NCBI GenBank assembly: GCA_020638495.1
Contig: JACKIN010000010.1
Coordinates: 62,001-126,000, forward strand
Reading direction: 5' to 3'
Source: Geminicoccaceae bacterium
GTDB lineage: Bacteria > Pseudomonadota > Alphaproteobacteria > Geminicoccales > Geminicoccaceae
DNA length: 64,000 bases
The position numbers and the translations under genes are program-made. Below, piece by piece: positions 15,863 through 24,473 of the stretch. Every line of letters starts with the position of its first letter. Position 1 is the stretch's first letter. The notes beneath the pieces were generated by a model, which made no database searches, had not been told where the DNA came from, and worked only from the letters and a program-made list of their open reading frames with translations.

Positions 15863-18202
15863 ATGCCTGCCGCACCAGCCTGCGTCCATGCCCACACCGA
15901 CAAGAGCACGGTGCGCGATCCGGTCTGCGGCATGACCGTCGATCTGGCGACCACGGCGCATCGAACGACGCACGACGGCCGGAGCTTCGGCTTCTGCTCG
16001 GCCGGCTGCCTGAGGAAATTCGAGACGGATCCTGCCCACTACCTCCGCCCGGAGGAGGAGCGGCGGGCCGCCGAGGCGATGCCCGAGGGCACGATCTTCA
16101 CCTGCCCCATGCATCCCGAGGTGCGCCAGGTGGGGCCCGGCGACTGCCCGATCTGCGGCATGGCGCTGGAGCCCGAGACCGTGACGGCCGACACGGGGCC
16201 GAGCGCCGAGTATCTCGACATGCGCCGGCGCTTCGTCCTGAGCGCCGTGCTCGCCTTGCCGCTCGTGGTGATCGCCATGGGCCGGCACCTGCTGCCGGGG
16301 CTCTTCGGCCATGCGCCGGTGCTGCTCGACTGGCTCGAGCTGGCGCTGGCGACGCCGGTCGTGCTCTGGGGCGGCTGGCCCTTCTTCGTCCGCGGCTGGC
16401 GCTCGATCGTGAGCGGCCATCTCAACATGTTCACGCTGATCGCCATCGGCACCGGCATCGCCTGGGTCTACAGCGTGGTCGCGGTCCTGACCCCCGGGCT
16501 CTTTCCGGCGGCGTTCCGCGACGCGCATGGCAGTGTGGGCCTCTATTTCGAGGCGGCGGCGGTGATCGTCGCCCTGGTGCTGCTCGGCCAGGTGCTGGAG
16601 ATCCGTGCCCGCGAGGCGACGAGCGGTGCCATCCGGGCACTGCTCGATCTGGCACCCGACACGGCACGGCGGATCGAGGCCGACGGCGACGAGCGGGACG
16701 TGCCGCTGGCCGAGATCGCCGTCGGCGACCGGCTGCGCGTCCGCCCGGGCGACAAGGTGCCGCTCGACGGCACCGTCCTCGAAGGCGGCAGCGCCGTCGA
16801 CGAGTCCATGCTGACCGGCGAATCGCTGCCGGTCGAGAAGGGGGTCGGCGACCCGGTCACCGGCGGCACGCTCAACGGCCGCGGCAGCTTCGTCATGGAG
16901 GTCGAGCGGACCGGCGACGACACGACGCTGCGGAAGATCGTCGAGATGGTGGCGGCCGCCCAGCGCTCGCGGGCACCGGTGCAGCGCCTGGTCGATCGGG
17001 TTGCCGCCTGGTTCGTGCCGATCGTCATCGGCGTCGCCATCCTCGCCTTCATCGTCTGGGCGCTCATCGGCCCGGCGCCGGCCCTGGCCCATGCCATGGT
17101 GGTCGCCGTCTCCGTCCTGATCATCGCCTGCCCCTGCGCGCTCGGGCTCGCGACACCCATGTCGATCATGGTGGGCGTCGGCCGCGGGGCCGAAGCCGGT
17201 GTGCTGATCAGGGACGCCGAGGTGCTGGAGCGGCTCGCCGCCGTCGACACGCTGGTGGTCGACAAGACCGGCACGCTGACCCTGGGTCAGCCCCGGCTCG
17301 TCGGAGTCGAGACGGTCGAGGGCGGGCCCGACGAGGCGACCCTGCTCCGCCTCGCCGCCGGGATCGAGCGTGGCAGCGAGCACCCGCTGGCCGCGGCGAT
17401 CGTCGACGGGGCCAGGGAGCGCGGCCTCGAGCCGGCAGTGGCCGAGGACTTCGACTCGATCACCGGCAAGGGCGTCACCGGCCGGGTCGACGGCCGGCAG
17501 ATGGCGCTCGGCAACGCCGCTCTCATGGCCGAGCTCGGCGTCGAGGCCGGCCCGCTCGCGGCAGTGGTCGCCCGCCGCCAGGAAGCGGGCGAGACCGTCA
17601 TGCATGTCGTCCTCGACGGTGCCCTCGCGGGCCTCGTCGCCGTCGCCGATCCGATCAAGGAGGGCGCCGCCAAGGCCCTCGCCGATCTGCGGGCGGACGG
17701 TGTCGCGATCATCATGCTGACCGGCGACAACCGGCGCACGGCGCTCGCCGTGGCCGGCCGGCTCGGCATCGCGGAGGTCGAGGCGGAGGTGCTGCCGGAC
17801 CGGAAGAGCGCTGTGGTCGAGCGGCTGCGCGGCGAGGGCCGGGTGGTGGCCATGGCCGGCGACGGCGTCAACGACGCCCCGGCCCTCGCCGCCGCCGACG
17901 TCGGCATCGCCATGGGCACCGGCGCGGATGTCGCGGTCGAGAGCGCCGGCGTCACCCTGGTCAAGGGCAACCTCGCCGGCATCGTCCGCGCCCGCCGGCT
18001 GAGCCGCGCCACCTTGCGCAACATCCGCCAGAACCTCGTCTTCGCCTTCGGCTACAACAGCCTCGGCATCCCCATCGCCGCCGGCGTCCTCTACCCCGTG
18101 CTCGGCATCCTCCTGAGTCCGATGGTGGCGGCTGCCGCCATGAGCCTGAGCTCCGTCTCGGTCATCGGCAACGCGCTGAGGTTGAGGCGGCAGGGCCTTT
18201 GA
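15863..18202 (+). CDS. copA: Copper(I)-translocating P1B-type ATPase
   Basis: 779 residues. Instead of the usual MxCxxC heavy-metal domain, the N-terminus has a YHS domain (VRDPVCGM near 17, then FGFCSAGCLRKF) and a heavy-metal-binding domain (FTCPMHPEV...CPICGMAL, about 77-105). Eight transmembrane helices are expected. The channel motif CPC is in IIACPCALG near 421, the phosphorylated Asp in DKTGTLT near 467, the P1B His-Pro in GSEHPLAAAI, and the hinge in GDGVNDAP near 667. CPC plus the CueR-type promoter points to Cu+ (or Ag+) export from the cytoplasm. GGGAG precedes the ATG. A strong hairpin follows the stop. Confidence 0.92.
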   Translation: MPAAPACVHAHTDKSTVRDPVCGMTVDLATTAHRTTHDGRSFGFCSAGCLRKFETDPAHYLRPEEERRAAEAMPEGTIFTCPMHPEVRQVGPGDCPICGMALEPETVTADTGPSAEYLDMRRRFVLSAVLALPLVVIAMGRHLLPGLFGHAPVLLDWLELALATPVVLWGGWPFFVRGWRSIVSGHLNMFTLIAIGTGIAWVYSVVAVLTPGLFPAAFRDAHGSVGLYFEAAAVIVALVLLGQVLEIRAREATSGAIRALLDLAPDTARRIEADGDERDVPLAEIAVGDRLRVRPGDKVPLDGTVLEGGSAVDESMLTGESLPVEKGVGDPVTGGTLNGRGSFVMEVERTGDDTTLRKIVEMVAAAQRSRAPVQRLVDRVAAWFVPIVIGVAILAFIVWALIGPAPALAHAMVVAVSVLIIACPCALGLATPMSIMVGVGRGAEAGVLIRDAEVLERLAAVDTLVVDKTGTLTLGQPRLVGVETVEGGPDEATLLRLAAGIERGSEHPLAAAIVDGARERGLEPAVAEDFDSITGKGVTGRVDGRQMALGNAALMAELGVEAGPLAAVVARRQEAGETVMHVVLDGALAGLVAVADPIKEGAAKALADLRADGVAIIMLTGDNRRTALAVAGRLGIAEVEAEVLPDRKSAVVERLRGEGRVVAMAGDGVNDAPALAAADVGIAMGTGADVAVESAGVTLVKGNLAGIVRARRLSRATLRNIRQNLVFAFGYNSLGIPIAAGVLYPVLGILLSPMVAAAAMSLSSVSVIGNALRLRRQGL

Positions 18203-18208
18203 TGCACC

Positions 18209-18235
18209 GAGCCCCGGCCATTCAGGCCGGGGCTC
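18209..18235 (+). terminator. Hairpin after the copper ATPase gene
   Basis: A perfect 11-bp inverted repeat (GAGCCCCGGCC and complement) with an ATTCA loop starts 6 bp after the stop. The T-tract is absent (GCTTCAC follows), but the position and stem strength fit a terminator. Confidence 0.65.
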
Positions 18236-18254
18236 GCTTCACATGCCGGCCGCA

Positions 18255-18286
18255 TGCAACCACATTCTCGGAGGTTGCAACCACAT
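18255..18286 (+). promoter_or_regulatory. Direct repeats upstream of the antitoxin gene
   Basis: The 11-mer TGCAACCACAT occurs twice (18255-18265 and 18276-18286), 21 bp apart, equal to two helical turns. The second copy overlaps the palindrome GGTTGCAACC. It ends 13 bp before the antitoxin ATG. Such spacing is typical of an autoregulatory operator bound by a dimeric antitoxin; the protein is inferred. Confidence 0.5.
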
Positions 18287-18299
18287 CGTGAGCGCCGCC

Positions 18300-18539
18300 A
18301 TGAGCGAGATCGGCCTGTGTCAGGCCAAGATGCAGCTCAGCGAGCTGGTCGAGCGGGGCGAGACGCTGACGCTCACCCGTCACGGCAGGCCGGTCGCCCG
18401 CATCGTGCCGGTGGCGGAGCGTCGTCGGGGCCTGCTGAAGGGGCGGATCGGCATGGCGGCAGATTTCGACGAGACCCCCGGCTGGCTGGCCGACGCCTTC
18501 GAGGGCGGGCCGGGCGACGGCGACCTGCTGAAGCCTTGA
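18300..18539 (+). CDS. Phd/YefM-family antitoxin
   Basis: 79 residues beginning MSEIGLCQAKMQLSELVE, with TLTRHGRPVARIVP in the middle. This is the classic Phd/YefM pattern: an N-terminal DNA-binding fold with a conserved Arg-His-Gly-(K/R)-Pro turn. The C-terminal half (DETPGWLADAFEGG) would neutralise a toxin. The ATG is chosen because MSEIGL aligns with family starts; the open frame extends 19 codons upstream through the repeats. The partner PIN toxin gene overlaps the stop but is broken, leaving this antitoxin effectively orphaned. Confidence 0.85.
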   Translation: MSEIGLCQAKMQLSELVERGETLTLTRHGRPVARIVPVAERRRGLLKGRIGMAADFDETPGWLADAFEGGPGDGDLLKP

Positions 18540-18691
18540 GCGCCGTCCTCCTCGATATCCACATCCTGCTCCGGTGGCTGGACGACGACCCGCGCTTCGG
18601 CGCCTATGAGGTCGCGTTGCAGGCGGGGACGAGTACGGGAAGCGCCGCAAGCCCGGCCCGACCGGGCATTGCGTCGACCGGACAGAGCTAG
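18536..18691 (+). pseudogene. Truncated PIN-domain (VapC-like) toxin
   Basis: A TTG start overlaps the antitoxin stop (TTGA). The first residues, SAVLLDIHILLRWLDDDPRF, match the N-terminus of PIN toxins (LLLDTHxLLWWL), including the first catalytic Asp. After about 22 residues the similarity ends and a low-complexity tail reaches a stop at residue 52. PIN domains normally have about 125-135 residues with three further acidic catalytic residues, all missing here. Confidence 0.75.
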
Positions 18692-18954
18692 CGTCCGCCG
18701 CCGCCGCTGGCACGCACTTCCCGCTCCAGAAGCTCGCGAATATAGCGCTGGTACGGCATGCCGCGGGCCTTGGCTCGGGCCTTGACCGCATCCAGCAGGC
18801 TGCCCGGCAGACGCATGGTCACCCGGCTGTCCTTGGCGGTGTACTCGAACGTCATCGGCACCATCTGGCCGAAGTCGTACTCGGTGAGGTCCGCTGTCGC
18901 CACGAACCGCTCAGCTTCCTCGTCGCTCTTCAGCACAGGCCAGGGCTTCTTCAT
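18688..18954 (-). CDS. brnA: BrnA-type antitoxin
   Basis: 88 residues. The N-terminus (MKKPWPVLKSDEEAERFV followed by ADLTEYDF) is the BrnA toxin-binding part. The C-terminus (VTMRLPGSLLDAVKARAKARGMPYQRYIRELLERE) is a ribbon-helix-helix DNA-binding domain. It overlaps the brnT gene by 44 bp, and lies downstream of it as usual for brnTA. It would neutralise BrnT and repress the operon. Its stop overlaps, head-on, the end of the PIN toxin remnant. Confidence 0.85.
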   Translation of the reverse strand: MKKPWPVLKSDEEAERFVATADLTEYDFGQMVPMTFEYTAKDSRVTMRLPGSLLDAVKARAKARGMPYQRYIRELLEREVRASGGGGR

Positions 18955-19210
18955 AGGTGCGCACCTCCTTGCCGTGCATGTACCGAACGCTGATCGGCCG
19001 GAGCAACGCGCCACGCATCGTGAAGACCGCGAAAACGTGGCGGCCGGCCCTGGTGCGTCCGACGGTCCGGTACCGTTTCTCGACCGGGCTCGGGTCGTCG
19101 ACGACAAAGCGGACGACACTCAAAGCTTCCTCGATCTCCGGGATCGAGACGCCATGAAGCCGGCATTTTTCCCGATTGCCGTCATCCCAGTCGAACCCGT
19201 CGAATTGCAC
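18911..19210 (-). CDS. brnT: BrnT-type ribonuclease toxin
   Basis: 99 residues starting with GTG: MQFDGFDWDDGNREKCRLHGVS, the conserved beginning of BrnT (FEWDxxKxxxNxxKHGVS). The RPISVRYMHGKEVRTYEEA segment with its Arg and His residues carries the predicted RelE-like RNase active site. BrnT inhibits growth by cleaving RNA, and is countered by BrnA encoded just after. The key blocks are present, so the toxin looks intact. Confidence 0.85.
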   Translation of the reverse strand: MQFDGFDWDDGNREKCRLHGVSIPEIEEALSVVRFVVDDPSPVEKRYRTVGRTRAGRHVFAVFTMRGALLRPISVRYMHGKEVRTYEEALACAEERRGS

Positions 19211-19221
19211 CGACTGATCTC

Positions 19222-19249
19222 AATATATGGCAGCCAAACGTACATACAA
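19222..19249 (-). promoter_or_regulatory. Candidate brnTA promoter
   Basis: On the minus strand, TTGTAT (19249-19244) and TATATT (19227-19222) are separated by 16 bp, starting about 12 bp before the GTG of brnT. This AT-rich stretch stands out locally. The spacing and -10 match fit a sigma-70 promoter; there is no independent proof. Confidence 0.5.
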
Positions 19250-19305
19250 TAAGCGATCCAGAATGGCCTCGAAAGCACACGCGCCGGCGAGGCCGCCCCC
19301 CCCCC

Positions 19306-20805
<1,500 letters not shown>

Positions 20806-21126
20806 CACTCTCTCCCTGCGTCGCCGCCTGTCGACGGACCCTGTCTGGCATCCGCAAGTAGCGCTTCGCGGCCGCCGCGTACAGCCGCGAGCGCCTTCGC
20901 GGGGTCGTGCAGGCCCGGCATGTCGCGGGCACCCCGGCTGCGAGACCTGCCGGGCGGGAGACGGCTGCGCCCATTCTTGGGGGCAACGGAGTTGACCGTC
21001 GTCAAGGTGCCTCGACACTGGCAACGTTACCATTCAACTCGCATGGGGATCGCGGGCGCGGGGTCCCTCGACCCGTGACTGCCGCCCCGCCGGGGCGGCC
21101 GGCTGGCGAATGCGGGGGAGAGCGAC

Positions 21127-23061
21127 GTGACGACGCACAAGGAGCGGGTTCTTCGGGTATTGCGTGGCGAGACGGTGGATCGACTGCCCTACGTGCCACG
21201 GATCGATCTCTGGCACCTCGCCAACTCGGTCGCCGGGACGCTGCCGCCGGAGCACGCCGGCCGCACACAGCACGAGATCTCGCGCGCCGAGGGCTGGGCG
21301 ATTCACCACAAATACGTCTACGGCGCCTTCGGCGAGCACCCGGACGACGCCCTGCTGCATCGCGGCATCGGCATCTTCCGGACCCGCGACACCGTCCTCG
21401 ACTTCGTGCTGCCGCGGGATGTCGGGGTCGAGGTGGAGCATGACGGCCCGGTCATGCGGGTCACCTACCACACGCCGGCCGGGGTGGTCAGCCACCGCCT
21501 GCGCTACGACGAGTCGATGCAGCGGCTCGGCATCTCGATCCCGCTGCACGAGGACCACCTGATCAAGAGCGTCGCCGACTATCCGGCCGTCTGGCACCTG
21601 TTCGAGCACATGCAGGTGGTGCCCAACCACGAGCGCTTCAGCCGCTGGGCCGAGACGGAGATCGGCGAGGACGGGGTGCCGGTGGCGGCGCATTTCCATG
21701 GCGCGTCGCCGATGCAGCAGATCCAGCGCGACCTGATCGACGCCACCGCCTTCTTCATCCACTACAAGGACCATCAGCGCGAGCTGCGCGAGCTCGCGGC
21801 ACGGATGGAGCCGCTCTTCGAGCGCATCCTCGAGATCTGCTGCGCCTCGCCGGCGCCGGTCGTCAACTGGGGCTCCAACTTCGACGACATGCTGACCTAC
21901 CCGCCCTACTTCGCCCGGGAGATCCAGCCCTGGATCCGCCGTGCCTCGGCGGCGCTCGCCGATGCCGGAAAGATCCTGATGTGCCACACCGACGGCGAGA
22001 ATCGCGGGCTCATGGAGCTGATCCGCGATTCCGGGATGCATGTCGCCGAATCGATCTGCCCGGCGCCGATGACGCAGGTCGGCCTCGCCGAGTACTACCG
22101 GGAGTGGGCCGGGAAGCTGACGCTCTTCGGCGGCGTGCCCTCGACCCTGCTCCTGCCGGAGACCAGCGAGGCCGCGTTCGACGCCTATGTCGACGAGCTT
22201 TTCCGGGCGATCGCGCCGGGCAGCCGGTTCGTCGTCGGGATTGCCGACCAGGTGCCGCCGAACGCGGTGTTCGCGCGCCTGCGGCGGCTCGGCCAGCGGA
22301 TCGCCGAGGAAGGGCGGCTGCCGCTCGAGGCCGGCGGCTTCCGGCCGGCCATGCCGCCCCCGGCCCAGGTGGCGGCGCCGAGCGCGAGGGGCGCGGCGGA
22401 CGACGAGGAGCGCTTCTACGAGGTCCAGGACGACGTCCACGCCGGCGATCACCTGGCCATCCGCCAGCGCGTGCTGGCGCTGGTCGAGGACGGGGTGCCG
22501 GCCCAGGAGATCCTGGAGCGCGGCCTGATCGCCGCGATGGACGAGATCGGGCAAGCCTTCGCCAGCGGCGAGGCCTTCATCCCCGAGGTGCTCCTGTCGG
22601 CGCGCGCCATGAACGAGGCGGTGGACGCCCTCGGACCTCATCTCGCCACCGGCGCCGAGCGACACCGCGGCCGGGTTCTTGTCGGCACGGTGGCCGGCGA
22701 CGTCCACGACATCGGCAAGAACATGGTGGTGACGATGCTCAAGGGCGTCGGCTTCGAGGTCCAGGACCTCGGCGTCAACGTCCCGCGGGCGAGGTTCGTC
22801 GCGGCGGTGGCCGAGAGCAAGCCGGACATTCTCGGCCTCTCGGCCCTCTTGACCACGACCATGATGGAGATGCGCCAGGTCATCGCCAGCCTCGAGGCGG
22901 CGGGCCTTCGCGATACCTGTCGGGTGATCGTCGGCGGCGCCCCGCTCAACGCCGGGTTCGCCAATGAGATCGGCGCCGACGGCTTCGCCGAGGATGCCGT
23001 GAGCGCGGTGGCCCTGGCGAAGCAGCTGGTCGCCGAGCGCCGGACCCCGCCCGCGGCATGA
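21127..23061 (+). CDS. UroD-like methyltransferase fused to corrinoid-binding domain
   Basis: 644 residues from a GTG preceded by GGGGGAG. Residues 1-360 resemble the UroD/MtaA-type methyltransferase barrel (early KERVLRVLRGETVDRLPYVPR). Around 279-291 comes AGKILMCHTDGENRG, the segment that carries a zinc-binding His in MtaA/MtbA; here His287 is followed by TD, not the usual x-Cys, with Cys286 and Cys311 nearby. A linker rich in Ala and Pro (370-400) leads to a helical corrinoid cap (430-510) and a B12-binding domain with DVHDIGKNMV (His527 as expected lower axial ligand) and GLSALLTTTM. Separate proteins normally supply these two functions. The substrate is unknown. It is divergent from mmsA, with 321 bp between. 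Confidence 0.85.
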   Translation: MTTHKERVLRVLRGETVDRLPYVPRIDLWHLANSVAGTLPPEHAGRTQHEISRAEGWAIHHKYVYGAFGEHPDDALLHRGIGIFRTRDTVLDFVLPRDVGVEVEHDGPVMRVTYHTPAGVVSHRLRYDESMQRLGISIPLHEDHLIKSVADYPAVWHLFEHMQVVPNHERFSRWAETEIGEDGVPVAAHFHGASPMQQIQRDLIDATAFFIHYKDHQRELRELAARMEPLFERILEICCASPAPVVNWGSNFDDMLTYPPYFAREIQPWIRRASAALADAGKILMCHTDGENRGLMELIRDSGMHVAESICPAPMTQVGLAEYYREWAGKLTLFGGVPSTLLLPETSEAAFDAYVDELFRAIAPGSRFVVGIADQVPPNAVFARLRRLGQRIAEEGRLPLEAGGFRPAMPPPAQVAAPSARGAADDEERFYEVQDDVHAGDHLAIRQRVLALVEDGVPAQEILERGLIAAMDEIGQAFASGEAFIPEVLLSARAMNEAVDALGPHLATGAERHRGRVLVGTVAGDVHDIGKNMVVTMLKGVGFEVQDLGVNVPRARFVAAVAESKPDILGLSALLTTTMMEMRQVIASLEAAGLRDTCRVIVGGAPLNAGFANEIGADGFAEDAVSAVALAKQLVAERRTPPAA

Positions 23062-23079
23062 GCCTCGGGAGGGTTCTCG

Positions 23080-23101
23080 ACCGGGGCCGGCGGACCCCGG
23101 T
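23080..23101 (+). terminator. Hairpin after the UroD-corrinoid gene
   Basis: A 7-bp inverted repeat (ACCGGGG and CCCCGGT) with an 8-nt loop starts 18 bp past the stop, before the convergent membrane-protein gene. There is no T-tract, so it is tentative. Confidence 0.4.
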
Positions 23102-23209
23102 GCCGCCGTTGTCGGGGCAACGGGACGACGCCTCGAAGCGCGCCCTGGCATCCGGGCGGGCCTCGGCCCTGCTGCTCCCGTCTCCCCTCGCCCCCTCGGG
23201 GCAGGGCAC

Positions 23210-23908
23210 CTACCGCAACGCCTCCATGACCAGCACCGCGACCGGCACCGGGGCGGTGCCGAGGGCGATGGTGACGAGGAAGCCCGGCAACGAGACCAGC
23301 CGGCTCATGCCGACGGCCATGGCGATGCCGCCACCGCCGCCGATGAGCCCGTTGCCCGGCACGTTGAGCAGGAGGGCGATTGCCCAGTGCCGCCGGCGCA
23401 CGAGCAGCGTCGCGATGCCAGCCGGGGAAGCGGCGGCCAGCGCCGCCACGCGCGCCTCGACGGCCAGCGGCTGCAGCCGCTCGACCAGCCGGGCGGCGCG
23501 GCCGAGGCCGAGCGCGGCGAAGCCGGCGGCCAGCAGCCGCTCCGGCACGAGGCGGCCGACAGCAAAGGCGATCACCAGCGCCAGCACCGTGCCGAGATAG
23601 ACCACGGGCACGATCTCCGCCCCCAGCATGAAGATCAGCGCCAGGCCGACCTCGACGCCCGGCACGAAGGGCAGCGCCATCAGCACCACATAGGCGGCGA
23701 GGCTGAGCATGATGACCAGGTGAACGGTGGGCTCGGAGGTCGGGGTGAGGCGCATGCCGAGCAGATTGACGATCCAGTCGCCGGCATAGGTGCCGCCGAG
23801 CACGATCGCACCGTAGAGCACGACGAGCGCCAAGAGCCGCAGAATCCGCCGCAGCGGCCAGCCCGGGAGCGGCCCCTCGCCCATGGCGCCGGAAGGCGGG
23901 CCGCTCAT
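23210..23908 (-). CDS. Multi-pass membrane protein, unknown function
   Basis: 232 residues with about five hydrophobic segments. The stretch PFVPGVEVGLALIFMLGAEI followed by VYLGTVLALVIAFAVGRLVP weakly resembles TVP38/DedA-type proteins (glycine in the re-entrant region, Arg after). NVPGNGLIGGGGGIAMAVG lies near the C-terminus. The ATG overlaps the previous gene's TGA by 4 bp, indicating translational coupling. It is the last gene of the five-gene operon starting with the glutamine-synthetase-like gene. Confidence 0.65.
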   Translation of the reverse strand: MSGPPSGAMGEGPLPGWPLRRILRLLALVVLYGAIVLGGTYAGDWIVNLLGMRLTPTSEPTVHLVIMLSLAAYVVLMALPFVPGVEVGLALIFMLGAEIVPVVYLGTVLALVIAFAVGRLVPERLLAAGFAALGLGRAARLVERLQPLAVEARVAALAAASPAGIATLLVRRRHWAIALLLNVPGNGLIGGGGGIAMAVGMSRLVSLPGFLVTIALGTAPVPVAVLVMEALR

Positions 23909-24453
23909 GACTTCTCCGGCAACGCCTGGCCGGGTGCGGCGAGCGCTCCCCGATACCAAGATTCGAGCACGACCGTCCGGTACCACCGCTCGCGTGTCCA
24001 GATCGAGCCGGCCTCGATGTGCTCGCCGACGACCTCGCCGGTGAAGTCGATATAGCCGTGCTCGGGGCTCTCCATGGCCGCCCGGAACCGTATCGCGTCA
24101 CCTTCGAGCCGCAGCCAGTACGGCGCCGGCACGAAGCCCAGATCGCTGCAGCCGCGAGACCGGAAGCGCCCGCTCTCGAAGCTCAGCACGTCCTGCCCAA
24201 GCGATGGCTCGCCCACCGGCCCATATTCGACGATGAAGTCCTTGCCGTCGAGCAGTCCGAGGAAACCCGCTTCGCCGGGCGCGGGCACGGCCGCCGCCAA
24301 GCCCTCCGGCAACGCTGTGCCCGAGGCTGCCATAGCCGTGCCGAGGCTCCAGAGAAGGATTTCACGCCGTCGACGCTTCAGCCCACGAGCCTTCCGCAAC
24401 GTCCCTGCCGCCTTCCACGACGCGCTGCACGCCGGCTGACGCGGCGCCGGCAT
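23905..24453 (-). CDS. Exported protein of unknown function
   Basis: 182 residues. Residues 25-55 look like a twin-arginine or Sec signal (KRRRREILLWSLGTAMAASG). The mature part contains FLGLLDGKDFIVEYG, Cys in SRGCSDLGFVPAPYWLRL, and GYIDFTGEVVGEHIEAG, suggesting a beta-rich extracytoplasmic domain. I do not recognise the family. It follows the Fe-ADH gene by 20 bp and is coupled to the next membrane-protein gene through ATGA. The ATG at 24453 is supported by a GGAG about 10 nt upstream. Confidence 0.6.
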   Translation of the reverse strand: MPAPRQPACSASWKAAGTLRKARGLKRRRREILLWSLGTAMAASGTALPEGLAAAVPAPGEAGFLGLLDGKDFIVEYGPVGEPSLGQDVLSFESGRFRSRGCSDLGFVPAPYWLRLEGDAIRFRAAMESPEHGYIDFTGEVVGEHIEAGSIWTRERWYRTVVLESWYRGALAAPGQALPEKS

Positions 24454-24473
24454 CGCGAATCTGACTCCGATCC

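Noticed and set aside
14873..17605. 910-codon minus-strand frame combining DUF1194 with sequence opposite the copper ATPase
   Set aside because: Only the last 268 residues are real (DUF1194 with its own signal peptide). The rest is antisense to the copper ATPase.
18609..18691. Possible frameshift that would restore the PIN toxin
   Set aside because: I looked at the other plus frames through 18691 and saw no PIN-like continuation. brnA begins immediately after, so the gene is truncated and not just frameshifted.
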